Of a stretch of DNA of 64,000 nucleotides, positions 8,843 to 17,169 are shown piece after piece. The notes under the pieces were generated by a model. That model did no database searches. It saw only the letters and a program-made list of their open reading frames with translations, and was not told the DNA's origin. Within the stretch, counting starts at the first letter, position 1. Every line of letters starts with the position of its first letter. Made by a program: the position numbers and the translations under genes. The stretch is from positions 124,001 through 188,000 of the forward strand of contig JAERTD010000028.1 in assembly GCA_016845175.1 (NCBI GenBank), in the 5' to 3' direction. The DNA is from Bacteroidota bacterium (GTDB lineage: Bacteria > Bacteroidota > Bacteroidia > Bacteroidales > F082).

Positions 8843-8868
8843 AAAGGCTGTTGAGAGACAGCCTTTTC
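8843..8868 (+). terminator. Rho-independent terminator after trxA
   Basis: AAAGGCTGT and ACAGCCTTT form a 9-bp stem with a 6-base loop (TGAGAG), ending in TTTTC. It lies 28 bases after the trxA stop. Confidence 0.8.
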
Positions 8869-8909
8869 GAGTATTTAGTAGCCTGATATTATTTTAAGAA
8901 GTCAAAGCA

Positions 8910-9845
8910 GTGCCACATTCAATTGATAAAGACCGATTGCAACAGTTTAACTCCCTGGAGTTTTATGCCAGGCAGGTAGTGGAAGGTTTTATTACCGGTC
9001 TTCACAAAAGCCCTTTTCATGGTTTTTCTGTTGAATTTGCAGAGCATCGCCTGTACAATCCGGGAGAATCAACCCGATTTATCGACTGGAAACTCTATGG
9101 TAGAACCGATAAGATGTTTGTAAAACGCTTTGAGGAAGAAACCAATTTGCGTTGTCGGATTATTATTGACCGATCATCTTCCATGTATTTTCCTGTAAGT
9201 GATCAGGTTTCCATTGAACACCCCAACAAAATTACTTTTTCCATTTATGCTGCGGCTTCGCTTATTTCTTTGATGAAAAAACAAAGAGATGCTGTGGGTA
9301 TAAGCACCTTTACTGATCAGGTAGAATTGCATACGGCAGTGCGCTCCAGCTCTCTACATCAAAAGTATTTGTATGGTGAAATGGAAAAACTACTGGATCA
9401 GAAAGCTGCCGGATCCAAATTAAGCACCGATATCACTGAATCACTTCACAGAATAGCAGAAATGCTTCATAAAAGATCACTGGTGATTATTTTCAGTGAT
9501 ATGATGGATCAAACTGACCGTCTGGATCAGGTCTTTTCTGCTTTGCAGCATTTTAAGCATTACAATCATGAGGTAGTCTTGTTTCATGTGGTGGATAAGG
9601 AATTGGAAGAAAACCTGAATCTGGATGACAGGCCCTTTAAGTTTGTCGACATGGAAAACCATGAGGTGATCAAGCTCAACCCCATAGAGGTCAGAGAAAA
9701 ATACCATGAAGCCTTTGCAGCTCAGAAAAAGGAACTGGAACTACGGTGTGGGCGCTACCAGATCGATTATGTGGAGGCAGATATCAATCAGGGTTTCGAA
9801 GGCATTCTCTTGCCTTACCTTATGAAGAGAAGCAAGCTCTATTAA
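8910..9845 (+). CDS. DUF58 domain protein (vWA-like fold)
   Basis: A 311-residue cytoplasmic protein of the DUF58 family. The family core is visible: FAEHRLYNPGESTRFIDWK, then LYGRTDKMFVKRFEEET, then a von Willebrand A metal site IIIDRSSSM (D87, S89, S91). The C-terminus is the usual YEVADIN-like edge of the vWA fold. DUF58 proteins normally work beside a MoxR AAA+ ATPase and membrane vWA (Bat) proteins as a chaperone-like assembly. Here no MoxR or Bat gene is adjacent, so this looks like a solitary copy. The start is GTG at 8910; no ATG gives the conserved N-terminus. Confidence 0.88.
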   Translation: MPHSIDKDRLQQFNSLEFYARQVVEGFITGLHKSPFHGFSVEFAEHRLYNPGESTRFIDWKLYGRTDKMFVKRFEEETNLRCRIIIDRSSSMYFPVSDQVSIEHPNKITFSIYAAASLISLMKKQRDAVGISTFTDQVELHTAVRSSSLHQKYLYGEMEKLLDQKAAGSKLSTDITESLHRIAEMLHKRSLVIIFSDMMDQTDRLDQVFSALQHFKHYNHEVVLFHVVDKELEENLNLDDRPFKFVDMENHEVIKLNPIEVREKYHEAFAAQKKELELRCGRYQIDYVEADINQGFEGILLPYLMKRSKLY

Positions 9846-9924
9846 TTCGTATATCTTCCTCAAACACCTGACGGCCATTTAGATGATTCTATAGTAGGCT
9901 AAGCCTATGCCCGGAATTATTGAT

Positions 9925-9932
9925 TATATTTG
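9925..9932 (+). promoter_or_regulatory. -7 element upstream of the small lipoprotein (TATATTTG)
   Basis: TATATTTG matches the TAnnTTTG consensus 46 bases before the ATG at 9978. No convincing -33 element is seen. Confidence 0.4.
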
Positions 9933-9977
9933 AACTAGTACTTTGGTATTGTTCCTCATTTCCTAAAATCCTGCGCT

Positions 9978-10376
9978 ATGACCAAGTCCTTGTTATTCCC
10001 CATGCTCACCTTATCAATTTGCCTGCTTCTGGCAGGTTCATGTACCAAAGATGAAGATGAACCAGTACCTGACATTTATGGTTCCTGGACTGTGCTGCAA
10101 ACAGATTCCGAAGGCCTCCAATTTCATGTGGAGTTGCGATTCAATACCAACAATACCTATGACTGGTTGTTGCTCGATACTGTTCCCACACATTCAAATT
10201 CTCATGCTGAGTTCACTATGAATGCTAGTGTGTTAACCATAGTTTCTGATGCTGATTGTAGTGGGACTGGTCAGTACTATATTACTGTGAACTCTAACAA
10301 ACTTTCTATGATAGCTCAACACGATGATTGTGAGCCAAGAGCCGCTGCATTGGAGTATATCTGGGAAAGAAAGTAA
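9978..10376 (+). CDS. Small lipocalin-like lipoprotein (paralogue of the one at 52633)
   Basis: A 132-residue protein with a lipoprotein signal peptide ending in the lipobox LAGSC, then an acidic stretch (TKDEDEPVPD) of the kind that follows the lipidated Cys in exported Bacteroidota lipoproteins. The remaining 95 residues form one small domain beginning DIYGSWTVLQTD and ending YIWERK, as in small lipocalin-like beta domains. Two cysteine pairs are positioned for disulfides (DADCSGTG and DDCEP). It is clearly related to the lipoprotein at 52633-53028: both share FN-NNT-D, LDT, HSN, D-DCSG-G-Y and a final W-RK. Function unknown. Confidence 0.75.
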   Translation: MTKSLLFPMLTLSICLLLAGSCTKDEDEPVPDIYGSWTVLQTDSEGLQFHVELRFNTNNTYDWLLLDTVPTHSNSHAEFTMNASVLTIVSDADCSGTGQYYITVNSNKLSMIAQHDDCEPRAAALEYIWERK

Positions 10377-10447
10377 TCTTCTGATTCAAACTTCGCTGAT
10401 ATTGATGCCTTAGTAAACCAGCAAATTGCTCGGATAAAATGGTTATC

Positions 10448-12592
10448 CTATAGTTTAATTTGTAGTTGACATTTTATTTCTGTTCGACTATTTCCCTTAG
10501 TCATTTCTGAGCCTGTTCCGATGCTTTCTCTGTTGAAGTAGCTTAACCTGGCCAATCGTATCCAAAGGTTCAACCAATCACATGCAGCATATTTAATCAT
10601 TAGGTAGATGCGCTGGCCACTATCATAGAAAGCAGGTATGCTGAAGGCATATAATACATCGTTTTCATACGCATAAATCCGACTATGGTAAGAGTCAGTT
10701 TGAAATATTGCATATCTGAAAGTGGCCTGAATTCGGGAAGAAGAAGGGCGATAGAGAATATCCTGATAAAACAAAAATCCTTGCTCACTATCGTCCTGGG
10801 TATTGTTCAGCCATACATAATCCAGTCTGTTCTTTAGAAGTAAATATGCTGTCACCTGATAGCTAAAAAATAACCTGAATTCATGCCGATGTAGGCTGAA
10901 TATTTTAGGCATATACTCAGTATTTTCACTCACATTGGATTCTTTAAACTTATAGCGGTATTTAAAATAGGCATGAGACTTTTGTGAAAAGTTATGATCC
11001 ACTTGAATCAATACATCTTTGGCCATACTGGGGGCGGCAACCTGATATTTTAGCCAGGGGAAGCGATAACTGTCTATATAGGCAGACAAAATCCAGTTTT
11101 TATTCAATAGCGCTTTAATTCCCAGGTAGAAACCTCTTTCGTTGGCGGCTCCACTTCCCTGAGCGAAAGGATTAGAAAAGATGTTTTGGTAATTCATTTG
11201 ATAGGAATGGTAGAGGGCGCTCAGGCTTATTCGATCATCCAGATAAGTGTTGAGGCCCATCAAATAGGCATAAGCACCATTAGCTGAAACGGAAAATTCA
11301 CCGTACATACTGATTTGTTGTAATCTCAAATTGAAGTCCATGCCATTTACCATATTCCGGATACCCGAAAACTGATGCTTTTGATACAGGCTGTTACCTG
11401 GCTTCAGAGCAAAGGATAGTTCTATATAGTGAGTAGTTATTCCCAGTTGAAACAATCCCCAAACCGCTTTCAAATTCCCACCATAGGCAGTAAGCTCTGC
11501 AGCATCTTTAGCCTTCAGCTCGTTTAGGGTTCTGTGCATGCCGGTTTCTGGCAGGGAGCTGAGTAGTACCGAAGAATCCTCAAGGATAATCAGCTTTCCA
11601 TCAATACGTTGTTTGGACGCAAATGAGCTGAGTTCAAGTCCTTTCCATTGAAGACAAAGAGCAACTCCTCTGAAAAAACTGTTTTCATCTGTAGAGGTGT
11701 TAGGCCGTACCCCACGACCAAAACGTTGAATATTAACAGTTTCGGCAGATTTACCAAATGACAGACCCGACCATAAGGTCAGCCCCTGACCAAATTCCAA
11801 CTTATAATCACCGATAATCAGCGTCTTTATGATACCAACATTTGATAGCTGGGCAAAAAATGACAAGTAATCGGGAGTATAATTTTTGGCATCACCTATC
11901 AGCACGGAGATGCTGTCGTTATAAGTTGACCACGGCCAGGGTTCTCCCGCATCTTTTTCCACATTGAAACCCAGCCTTATAGTGTTTCCAGACTGAAATC
12001 CATACTTTATATTCCATTGTTGCGGTTTGCCAAGATAGATACTGCCGGGATAATATTGAGCGGAATCTGGTGATATTTCAAAACCCTTAGCCTTTTCCAG
12101 ATTTTGTTTGTACCTGATTTGCAGGCTCTGTCGAGCATATTTAAACATTTCTCCAACGCTTCTCTTTTTTGCTTCAGGTGGTTCCGAAATATTAATAAAA
12201 GGTAAGATCAGCTGTATGCTGCCCAGATCCATTCCTGGCACCTTTCGTAATTCGTAAACCGATAGAAACCCTCCCACCAGGGTCCTGTAACTTTTGATAT
12301 TACTCAGTTGATGGTCTGACAGCAGCATAAGATCACGAAGTGCTTCTAAATTTTCTCCATTCAGGTTAATCGGGTTTTCATGATAATGCTGTAAATCAGC
12401 GATTAAAGATGAGTAGTCATAGGCGGTGTTTTCCGACTGAACTATGGATTCAATTCTGTCTGTTAGGATTTCTGACCTGGAAAGGCTTATGACTTCTTCT
12501 GTTTGTCCTTGTGTACTGGCATAAACCGATATCATACTTAAGATGAGAATGAAACGCAGTTGTGATATGGTGGTTTTGAGTATGTGCAACAT
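10448..12592 (-). CDS. ComEA-like helix-hairpin-helix domain fused to a predicted outer-membrane barrel
   Basis: A 714-residue exported protein. A signal peptide (about residues 1-29) is followed near 75-135 by a ComEA-type helix-hairpin-helix pair: INLNGENLEALRDL, then YRTLVGGFLSVYELRKVPGM, then SIQLILPFI. The remaining 550 residues are strand-rich, with repeated aromatic-ended amphipathic segments such as FGQGLTLWSGLSFGKSAE, LRLGFNVEKDAG-like stretches and a terminal IKCQLQIKL, as in an outer-membrane beta-barrel. Proteins with this combination are widespread in Bacteroidota but uncharacterised. The downstream neighbour relationship is tight: only 6 bases separate it from the barrel gene upstream, so they are co-transcribed. 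A DNA-binding role is only a guess from the HhH fold. Confidence 0.75.
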   Translation of the reverse strand: MLHILKTTISQLRFILILSMISVYASTQGQTEEVISLSRSEILTDRIESIVQSENTAYDYSSLIADLQHYHENPINLNGENLEALRDLMLLSDHQLSNIKSYRTLVGGFLSVYELRKVPGMDLGSIQLILPFINISEPPEAKKRSVGEMFKYARQSLQIRYKQNLEKAKGFEISPDSAQYYPGSIYLGKPQQWNIKYGFQSGNTIRLGFNVEKDAGEPWPWSTYNDSISVLIGDAKNYTPDYLSFFAQLSNVGIIKTLIIGDYKLEFGQGLTLWSGLSFGKSAETVNIQRFGRGVRPNTSTDENSFFRGVALCLQWKGLELSSFASKQRIDGKLIILEDSSVLLSSLPETGMHRTLNELKAKDAAELTAYGGNLKAVWGLFQLGITTHYIELSFALKPGNSLYQKHQFSGIRNMVNGMDFNLRLQQISMYGEFSVSANGAYAYLMGLNTYLDDRISLSALYHSYQMNYQNIFSNPFAQGSGAANERGFYLGIKALLNKNWILSAYIDSYRFPWLKYQVAAPSMAKDVLIQVDHNFSQKSHAYFKYRYKFKESNVSENTEYMPKIFSLHRHEFRLFFSYQVTAYLLLKNRLDYVWLNNTQDDSEQGFLFYQDILYRPSSSRIQATFRYAIFQTDSYHSRIYAYENDVLYAFSIPAFYDSGQRIYLMIKYAACDWLNLWIRLARLSYFNRESIGTGSEMTKGNSRTEIKCQLQIKL

Positions 12593-12598
12593 TTTGGA

Positions 12599-13426
12599 TT
12601 AGAAACTTAATATTAGTGATCCCTGAGGGGATATACTCAGTATGTGATGCATGGATGCTGCGATATCGAATCGAATAAATCGGTACTGAAAGCCAAAGCC
12701 TAGGCTTAGGAAGTTTTGATAATTTGAAACGCCCATTCTGACAAAAAGACTTTTCCTGATGATATACTCAGCACCTGCTCGTATGATAAGACCCGGATAG
12801 GAAATATCCTTTTCTATTTCAACAGATGAATCAAAGCCATTGGAAATATGCCAGGCCAATCCCATTCGTATTAGGGTCTTTCTTTTCTCATGGTTGTAGT
12901 CGGAAAGTGTTAGCCACAATGGGTTAAAGGTCCAGACCCCTAAACTTATTCTTTCACTTAGATCGGCTTGTATGCCCAGTTCAAAACTAATATGCTGGCT
13001 GGAGCCATAGCCTTCTCCCAGATTGGTCTGAAGGTAATCCAGTTGAAGACCCAATCGGAATTTTGGTCCAAAAGACCGGGCATAGATTATACCTGCTTTA
13101 ATTTCATTGTATTGTGGGTAGCCATATTGAATGACGGTGAAACCCAGGATTCCAAATTTTCCTGGCCAGATACCGCCAATGGTCTTGCTGGAGAGTTCTT
13201 TCATCCCAAATGAGTTGCTATAGTTTATCCCTATTCCGGCTTTCTCGAGTAATGCCAATCCTGACTGATTGGAATTGCAACTCCAAAAATCACTTAGAGC
13301 CACGGAAACTCCTCCCATACCGGACCTTCTGGCTCCAACACCATTGATGCCATTATCGGCATTTGCAACCATAGGGAATAAGCATAGCCATAGAATAACT
13401 ATGTTGAACAAATTCAAATGAATCAT
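12599..13426 (-). CDS. Outer-membrane barrel protein (PorV/FadL-like superfamily)
   Basis: About 275 residues with a signal peptide (MIHLNLFNIVILWLCLFPMV, cleavage after ANA). The mature start NGINGVGARRSGMGGVSVAL resembles the 'GARxxGMGGA' opening of PorV/PorQ and FadL-type barrels, and the rest is alternating strands ending in an aromatic/hydrophobic C-terminus (GSLILSF), the signature of outer-membrane proteins. An ATG nine codons upstream (13453) is possible, but the signal peptide fits better from 13426. It sits 6 bases upstream of the HhH-barrel gene in one operon, suggesting that the two proteins work together. Its substrate is not known. Confidence 0.7.
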   Translation of the reverse strand: MIHLNLFNIVILWLCLFPMVANADNGINGVGARRSGMGGVSVALSDFWSCNSNQSGLALLEKAGIGINYSNSFGMKELSSKTIGGIWPGKFGILGFTVIQYGYPQYNEIKAGIIYARSFGPKFRLGLQLDYLQTNLGEGYGSSQHISFELGIQADLSERISLGVWTFNPLWLTLSDYNHEKRKTLIRMGLAWHISNGFDSSVEIEKDISYPGLIIRAGAEYIIRKSLFVRMGVSNYQNFLSLGFGFQYRFIRFDIAASMHHILSISPQGSLILSF

Positions 13427-13518
13427 GAGAGTGCTTGTTCTGTCGTGATTCAAAAGAGATATTCTCTTTATCTTTATCCCATAAAACTAATACAAATCGA
13501 AAGCTAAATCAAGTAAAT

Positions 13519-14178
13519 ATGGATAAAACAGTACTGGAATTTCTAAGCACACTAAAGGAAAATAACAACCGTGATTGGTTTAATGCCAATAAGAAATGGT
13601 ATGAAGAGGCAAGAAAAGAAGTGGCTCAGTTCGTGGATTATTTGATACCTCAAATTGCTACATTCGATCCACAAGTTGGAAATATTACATCGAAAGATAC
13701 TTTATTCAGAATCTATAGAGACATCCGTTTTTCAAAGGATAAAACACCCTATAAATCAACCATGGGGTCATATATGGCAGCTGGTGGAAGGAAATCACAG
13801 CATGCCGGATACTATTTGCATATCGAACCTGGTGCTTCCTTTCTGGCAGGTGGTGCCTATGGACCACCAACTGAAAAACTGAAAATGATACGCTCTGAAA
13901 TTTACTACAACAGCGATACCTTTCTAGACATTATAAATGACAAGGATTTCAATAAATTATTTGGTGGCATTGAAGGCAGTAAACTAAAAAGACCTCCGGT
14001 GGGCTTCCCGAAGGAATTTGAACATGTTGAATTACTGAAGTTTAAGGATTATACAATATTCTGCAAAATTAGTGATGCTGATTTATTTAAACCCAACTTT
14101 CCAGAAAAGGCCGTGGAAATATTCAAAAAAATGAAACCCTTGAACGATTTTATGAACCAGGCGATGGAACTTGTCTAA
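13519..14178 (+). CDS. DUF2461 domain protein
   Basis: A 219-residue cytoplasmic protein of the DUF2461 family. Signatures are LKENNNRDWFNANKKWYEEA near the start, FRIYRDIRFSKDKTPYKSTM in the middle, YYLHIEPGASFLAGG, and RPPVGFPKEFEHVELLKFKD near the end. The length is close to the family norm. Biochemical function is unknown; no catalytic residues can be named. An in-frame ATG at 13435 would add 28 residues that do not fit the family and would overlap the divergent barrel gene, so I use the ATG at 13519. It is transcribed away from the barrel gene and faces the DUF3298 gene tail to tail. Confidence 0.85.
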   Translation: MDKTVLEFLSTLKENNNRDWFNANKKWYEEARKEVAQFVDYLIPQIATFDPQVGNITSKDTLFRIYRDIRFSKDKTPYKSTMGSYMAAGGRKSQHAGYYLHIEPGASFLAGGAYGPPTEKLKMIRSEIYYNSDTFLDIINDKDFNKLFGGIEGSKLKRPPVGFPKEFEHVELLKFKDYTIFCKISDADLFKPNFPEKAVEIFKKMKPLNDFMNQAMELV

Positions 14179-14208
14179 GCTTTGAAAATCCTGGTTTAGG
14201 TGTAAGAC

Positions 14209-15327
14209 TTATCTGCGGCTGAGCTTATAAACCGGACTGTCTTCCTTTAATAATCCTTGAATAGTATCATACTCAAGGAAAATCCTGCTTTGACCACTGG
14301 AATAGGGTGCTATTTCATAGTTGTTATACAGGAATCCCAGTCCTGTATTGCTGATATAGATATTCTTATTTACAGGAATACTGTCAACAAAAAAACCAGC
14401 TTCAGAGAGTTTGACCTCTGGAGGAATTCCTTTGATTTGCCTAATCTTATCGGAGAGAAGTACACTAATGCTATCTTCTGATTCCGGAATAAAAATATCC
14501 TCATATGTCAAAGGGCTGCCATCTTGAAGGGATAGGATATCAAAACTGGTGTGGGTCATGCCATGGGCTCCACCGGTATAGGCATAGGTCATATACTCCA
14601 GGCATAATAAATAATCCGCGTTGAAAACTACCTGCATGGAGTTCATTTTCTCCCAACTGAAAGAGGCGCCACCGTCGTGCCAGTTTTGGTTTTGTTTGAG
14701 ATAGGTACTCATGTATTCAGCCTCATAAAAACTCATCATACTATCGGGATGTGTCTGATCATATTGTTTGCCAAAAAAATGACCACGTATAATTTGTTTC
14801 ACAGATTGACTGACAGCGCTATCGATGTGGCTATCGGTTGGGTAGAAGAGAACCAGTTCTACTTCGGCAACAGGTGAGTTGTTTTCGGATGGAGCGAGCT
14901 CTGTTTCAGATCTCAAATAATAAATATCAAATGCCATACTGCCTTCCGGATAGGTTTCTGTCATGTCGAAAGCAAGCAATTTTCCATCTTCATTCTGCCA
15001 CTTCCCACTAAAACTCTTGTTTGATATACTACCAGAAAAGCTAGCGTCCTTTTTACCAAACTCAAAAAGATCAGTGGTACCATCATCTGCCAACTTGCCT
15101 TGAAATTCGAAAGTATTGCTGAAACTAGGTGCATCGCTTCCAGAATGGTAATTATAATTACCTGAAAGTGACCCAAACAATTGAAGAATATTGGCGGTTA
15201 TCATTATTTGATCACCTGCCTGACCTTCAAACCTCAAATAATTATGTGTTTTGGGACTCGTCTGTTGTGCGCTGAGTACCCCCGTGAATAGGAGCAGGAG
15301 GGAGATTGATAAATATCTCATAGTCAT
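14209..15327 (-). CDS. Exported DUF3298-type (RsiV-like) protein
   Basis: About 372 residues with a signal peptide (MRYLSISLLLLFTGVLSA, cleavage before QQTSP). The first half is a strand-rich region with repeated F-x-G-x-L/F motifs. The second half is a DUF3298-like domain: YTGGAHGMTHTSFDILSLQD, LTYEDIFIPE, SGQSRIFLEYDTIQGLL, where YTGGAHG is the family hallmark shared with RsiV and PdaC. Such domains can bind peptidoglycan fragments or lysozyme, but binding here is unproven. A longer frame starts at 15378, yet that codon lies upstream of the predicted -7 element (15366-15373), so the true start is 15327 or 15321. Confidence 0.75.
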   Translation of the reverse strand: MTMRYLSISLLLLFTGVLSAQQTSPKTHNYLRFEGQAGDQIMITANILQLFGSLSGNYNYHSGSDAPSFSNTFEFQGKLADDGTTDLFEFGKKDASFSGSISNKSFSGKWQNEDGKLLAFDMTETYPEGSMAFDIYYLRSETELAPSENNSPVAEVELVLFYPTDSHIDSAVSQSVKQIIRGHFFGKQYDQTHPDSMMSFYEAEYMSTYLKQNQNWHDGGASFSWEKMNSMQVVFNADYLLCLEYMTYAYTGGAHGMTHTSFDILSLQDGSPLTYEDIFIPESEDSISVLLSDKIRQIKGIPPEVKLSEAGFFVDSIPVNKNIYISNTGLGFLYNNYEIAPYSSGQSRIFLEYDTIQGLLKEDSPVYKLSRR

Positions 15328-15365
15328 TGTGTTATAATTGTTAGTCGCTGGCCATCTGGCTTTTG

Positions 15366-15395
15366 CAAAAGTAGGCATATGATTAGTATATCAAA
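15366..15395 (-). promoter_or_regulatory. Consensus promoter for the DUF3298 gene
   Basis: On the minus strand TTTG (15395-15392) is followed after 18 bases by TACTTTTG (15373-15366), matching TTTG-N-TAnnTTTG with a slightly short spacer. The ATG at 15327 lies about 30 bases beyond the predicted transcription start. Confidence 0.6.
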
Positions 15396-15441
15396 GCCTC
15401 CCTACGTATTATTTTTTTAAGGGATAATACCTGGTAAAACA

Positions 15442-15470
15442 TTGTTGGAAGCGATTTACATGTAAATTTG
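15442..15470 (+). promoter_or_regulatory. Consensus promoter for the DMT transporter gene
   Basis: TTG at 15442-15444, an 18-base spacer, then TAAATTTG at 15463-15470, 16 bases before the ATG at 15486. An in-frame TTG at 15468 lies in the -7 box and is therefore not the start. Confidence 0.6.
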
Positions 15471-15485
15471 TGTTTTCAGAAAAAC

Positions 15486-16343
15486 ATGGTTTATTTAATC
15501 TTAAGCATACTTTCCTCCACACTGATTATCGTAAGTTTCAAAATTATTGGCTTACGAAAATTGGATGAATTGCAGGCCATCACTATTAACTACTTAGTGG
15601 CTGCGGCCTATGGTTTACTATTGTGGTCTGATATTCCCTCATTTCCTGAAATGATGGATAAGCCATGGTTTAACCTAAGCTTACTCACTGGATTATTCTT
15701 TATACTGGTCTTTTTCTTATTTGCCTTATCGGCGGACAAAGCAGGTGTCACCATCACCGCAGTAGCCAGTAAGATGTCTGTTTTAATTCCGGTAATGGCT
15801 GGTTTTCTTTTATTTAGTGATACTGTCTATTGGACCAAAGTACTTGGAATTCTGCTGGCCATTGCGTCCTTTTATTTGATTTTCAAGACAGATGGAAAAA
15901 CAAGTATCAGGATGAAATTTATCATATTACCTCTCTTGTTGTTTCTGGGGAGTGGTATTAATGACACCTTTTTGAAATTCGCAGAACACCATTTCTTACA
16001 AAATGATACCCATGTTTTCTTAACCATGGTTTTTTCAACTGCTCTGGTTATTGGCGTGTTATTACTGGGCTATAAGTTGATCACGAAGAAGACAAAATTG
16101 TCTGTCCCATCCATGATGATGGGTATATTACTTGGTTCATTTAATTTTGGTAATGGTTATTTCCTAATTAAAAGTATGGCCTATTTTCAATCATCTGTTT
16201 TGTTTCCCATAGTCAACGTGAGCATTGTGAGTCTGTCCACCCTTATCGGATTGTTTGTTTTTGGAGAACGTTTAAAATGGATTAATTGGATTGGGATTAT
16301 TTTAGCAATATTTGCCATTCTATTGATCAGTTGGCGTATGTAA
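15486..16343 (+). CDS. DMT-superfamily (EamA-like) membrane transporter
   Basis: A 285-residue integral membrane protein with about ten hydrophobic helices arranged as two halves of five, the drug/metabolite transporter layout. Hydrophobic helices include VYLILSILSSTLIIVSF at the start, LTGLFFILVFFLFAL, and WINWIGIILAIFAILLIS at the end. The second-half helix with FPIVNVSIVSLSTLIGLFVFGERL carries the F-GE-L motif common in EamA domains; the first half has its counterpart LLFSDTVYWTKVLGI. The substrate cannot be told from sequence. It ends 11 bases before the yigZ-like gene, so the two probably share a transcript. Confidence 0.8.
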   Translation: MVYLILSILSSTLIIVSFKIIGLRKLDELQAITINYLVAAAYGLLLWSDIPSFPEMMDKPWFNLSLLTGLFFILVFFLFALSADKAGVTITAVASKMSVLIPVMAGFLLFSDTVYWTKVLGILLAIASFYLIFKTDGKTSIRMKFIILPLLLFLGSGINDTFLKFAEHHFLQNDTHVFLTMVFSTALVIGVLLLGYKLITKKTKLSVPSMMMGILLGSFNFGNGYFLIKSMAYFQSSVLFPIVNVSIVSLSTLIGLFVFGERLKWINWIGIILAIFAILLISWRM

Positions 16344-16354
16344 TGTAATACTGC

Positions 16355-16963
16355 ATGGAAGATCATTATAAAACCATAAACAATACAGCTGAAGGATTCT
16401 TTAAGGATAAGGGGAGTAAATTTATTTCCCGACTTTACTATGTGGAAACAGAGGCAAAGGTAAAGCAAATTCAGGATATGCTTCGAAAGGAGTTTTATGA
16501 TGCGCGTCATCATTGCTATGCATATCGGATCAATCCCTTGGATGTTGCTTACAGAAGCAGCGATGATGGCGAGCCGTCAGGAACTGCAGGTAAACCTATA
16601 TTAAATCAGATTTATTCAGCAGAACTATTTAATGTGCTTATCGTAGTGGTTAGATACTTCGGTGGAACTAAATTGGGGGTAAGTGGACTGATTAATGCCT
16701 ATAAAGTGGCAGCCAAAGATGCCATTCAGGAAGCCAATATTGTTACACACTATCTGACCAAGAACTTAGAACTCTATTTCGAATATCCTCTGATGAACAG
16801 TGTGATGCGCATGATAAAAGAGGAAAAGCTGAAGATCCTTGAGCAAGGCTTCGATAACCAATGTGTTATTAAGATTGAAGTGAGATTGAATGATTTGGAG
16901 AAAGTACAATTTAGAAGTTCTAAACTTAGAGGATTAACTGTAAAGACTTTGGAAAACAGCTAG
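16355..16963 (+). CDS. YigZ/IMPACT family protein (UPF0029)
   Basis: A 202-residue cytoplasmic protein. The N-terminal UPF0029/IMPACT domain carries EGFFKDKGSKFISRLYYV, HHCYAYRI and the hallmark SSDDGEPSGTAGKPIL, followed by VVVRYFGGTKLGVSGLINAY. The C-terminal 65 residues are the small ferredoxin-like DUF1949 domain. The length is normal. YigZ-type proteins are linked to translation under stress through similarity to eukaryotic IMPACT, but the bacterial role is not settled. It follows the transporter by 11 bases. Confidence 0.9.
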   Translation: MEDHYKTINNTAEGFFKDKGSKFISRLYYVETEAKVKQIQDMLRKEFYDARHHCYAYRINPLDVAYRSSDDGEPSGTAGKPILNQIYSAELFNVLIVVVRYFGGTKLGVSGLINAYKVAAKDAIQEANIVTHYLTKNLELYFEYPLMNSVMRMIKEEKLKILEQGFDNQCVIKIEVRLNDLEKVQFRSSKLRGLTVKTLENS

Positions 16964-17169
16964 ATAAGTGCATTCAGATTAAACCCTAGATACGATAAAA
17001 AAAGTTAAAAGTCAATTAAAAATCTTGTTTTTTTTTCACTTTTTTTAATCGACATTTGTTCAACTCTTTCGGGGATCCTGTATTAATTTTTGATTTGTTT
17101 GATTACTAATTTGTTAAGTCGATTTGACACCAAAAACTGAATGTATCGATTAAAAGGCTACGTTAAAAA
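16964..17169. other. AT-rich region upstream of dnaA
   Basis: This 206-base region is rich in A and T runs (for example an uninterrupted T tract around 17029-17037). I looked for the DnaA box TTATCCACA and near matches on both strands and found none, so I do not call an origin here. No clean TAnnTTTG promoter is seen. Confidence 0.4.

Noticed and set aside
8910-9845. Reading the DUF58 gene as part of a MoxR-Bat operon
   Set aside because: No moxR or bat gene lies next to it. The membrane vWA protein at 27392 is 18 kb away and differs in layout, so no link is supported.
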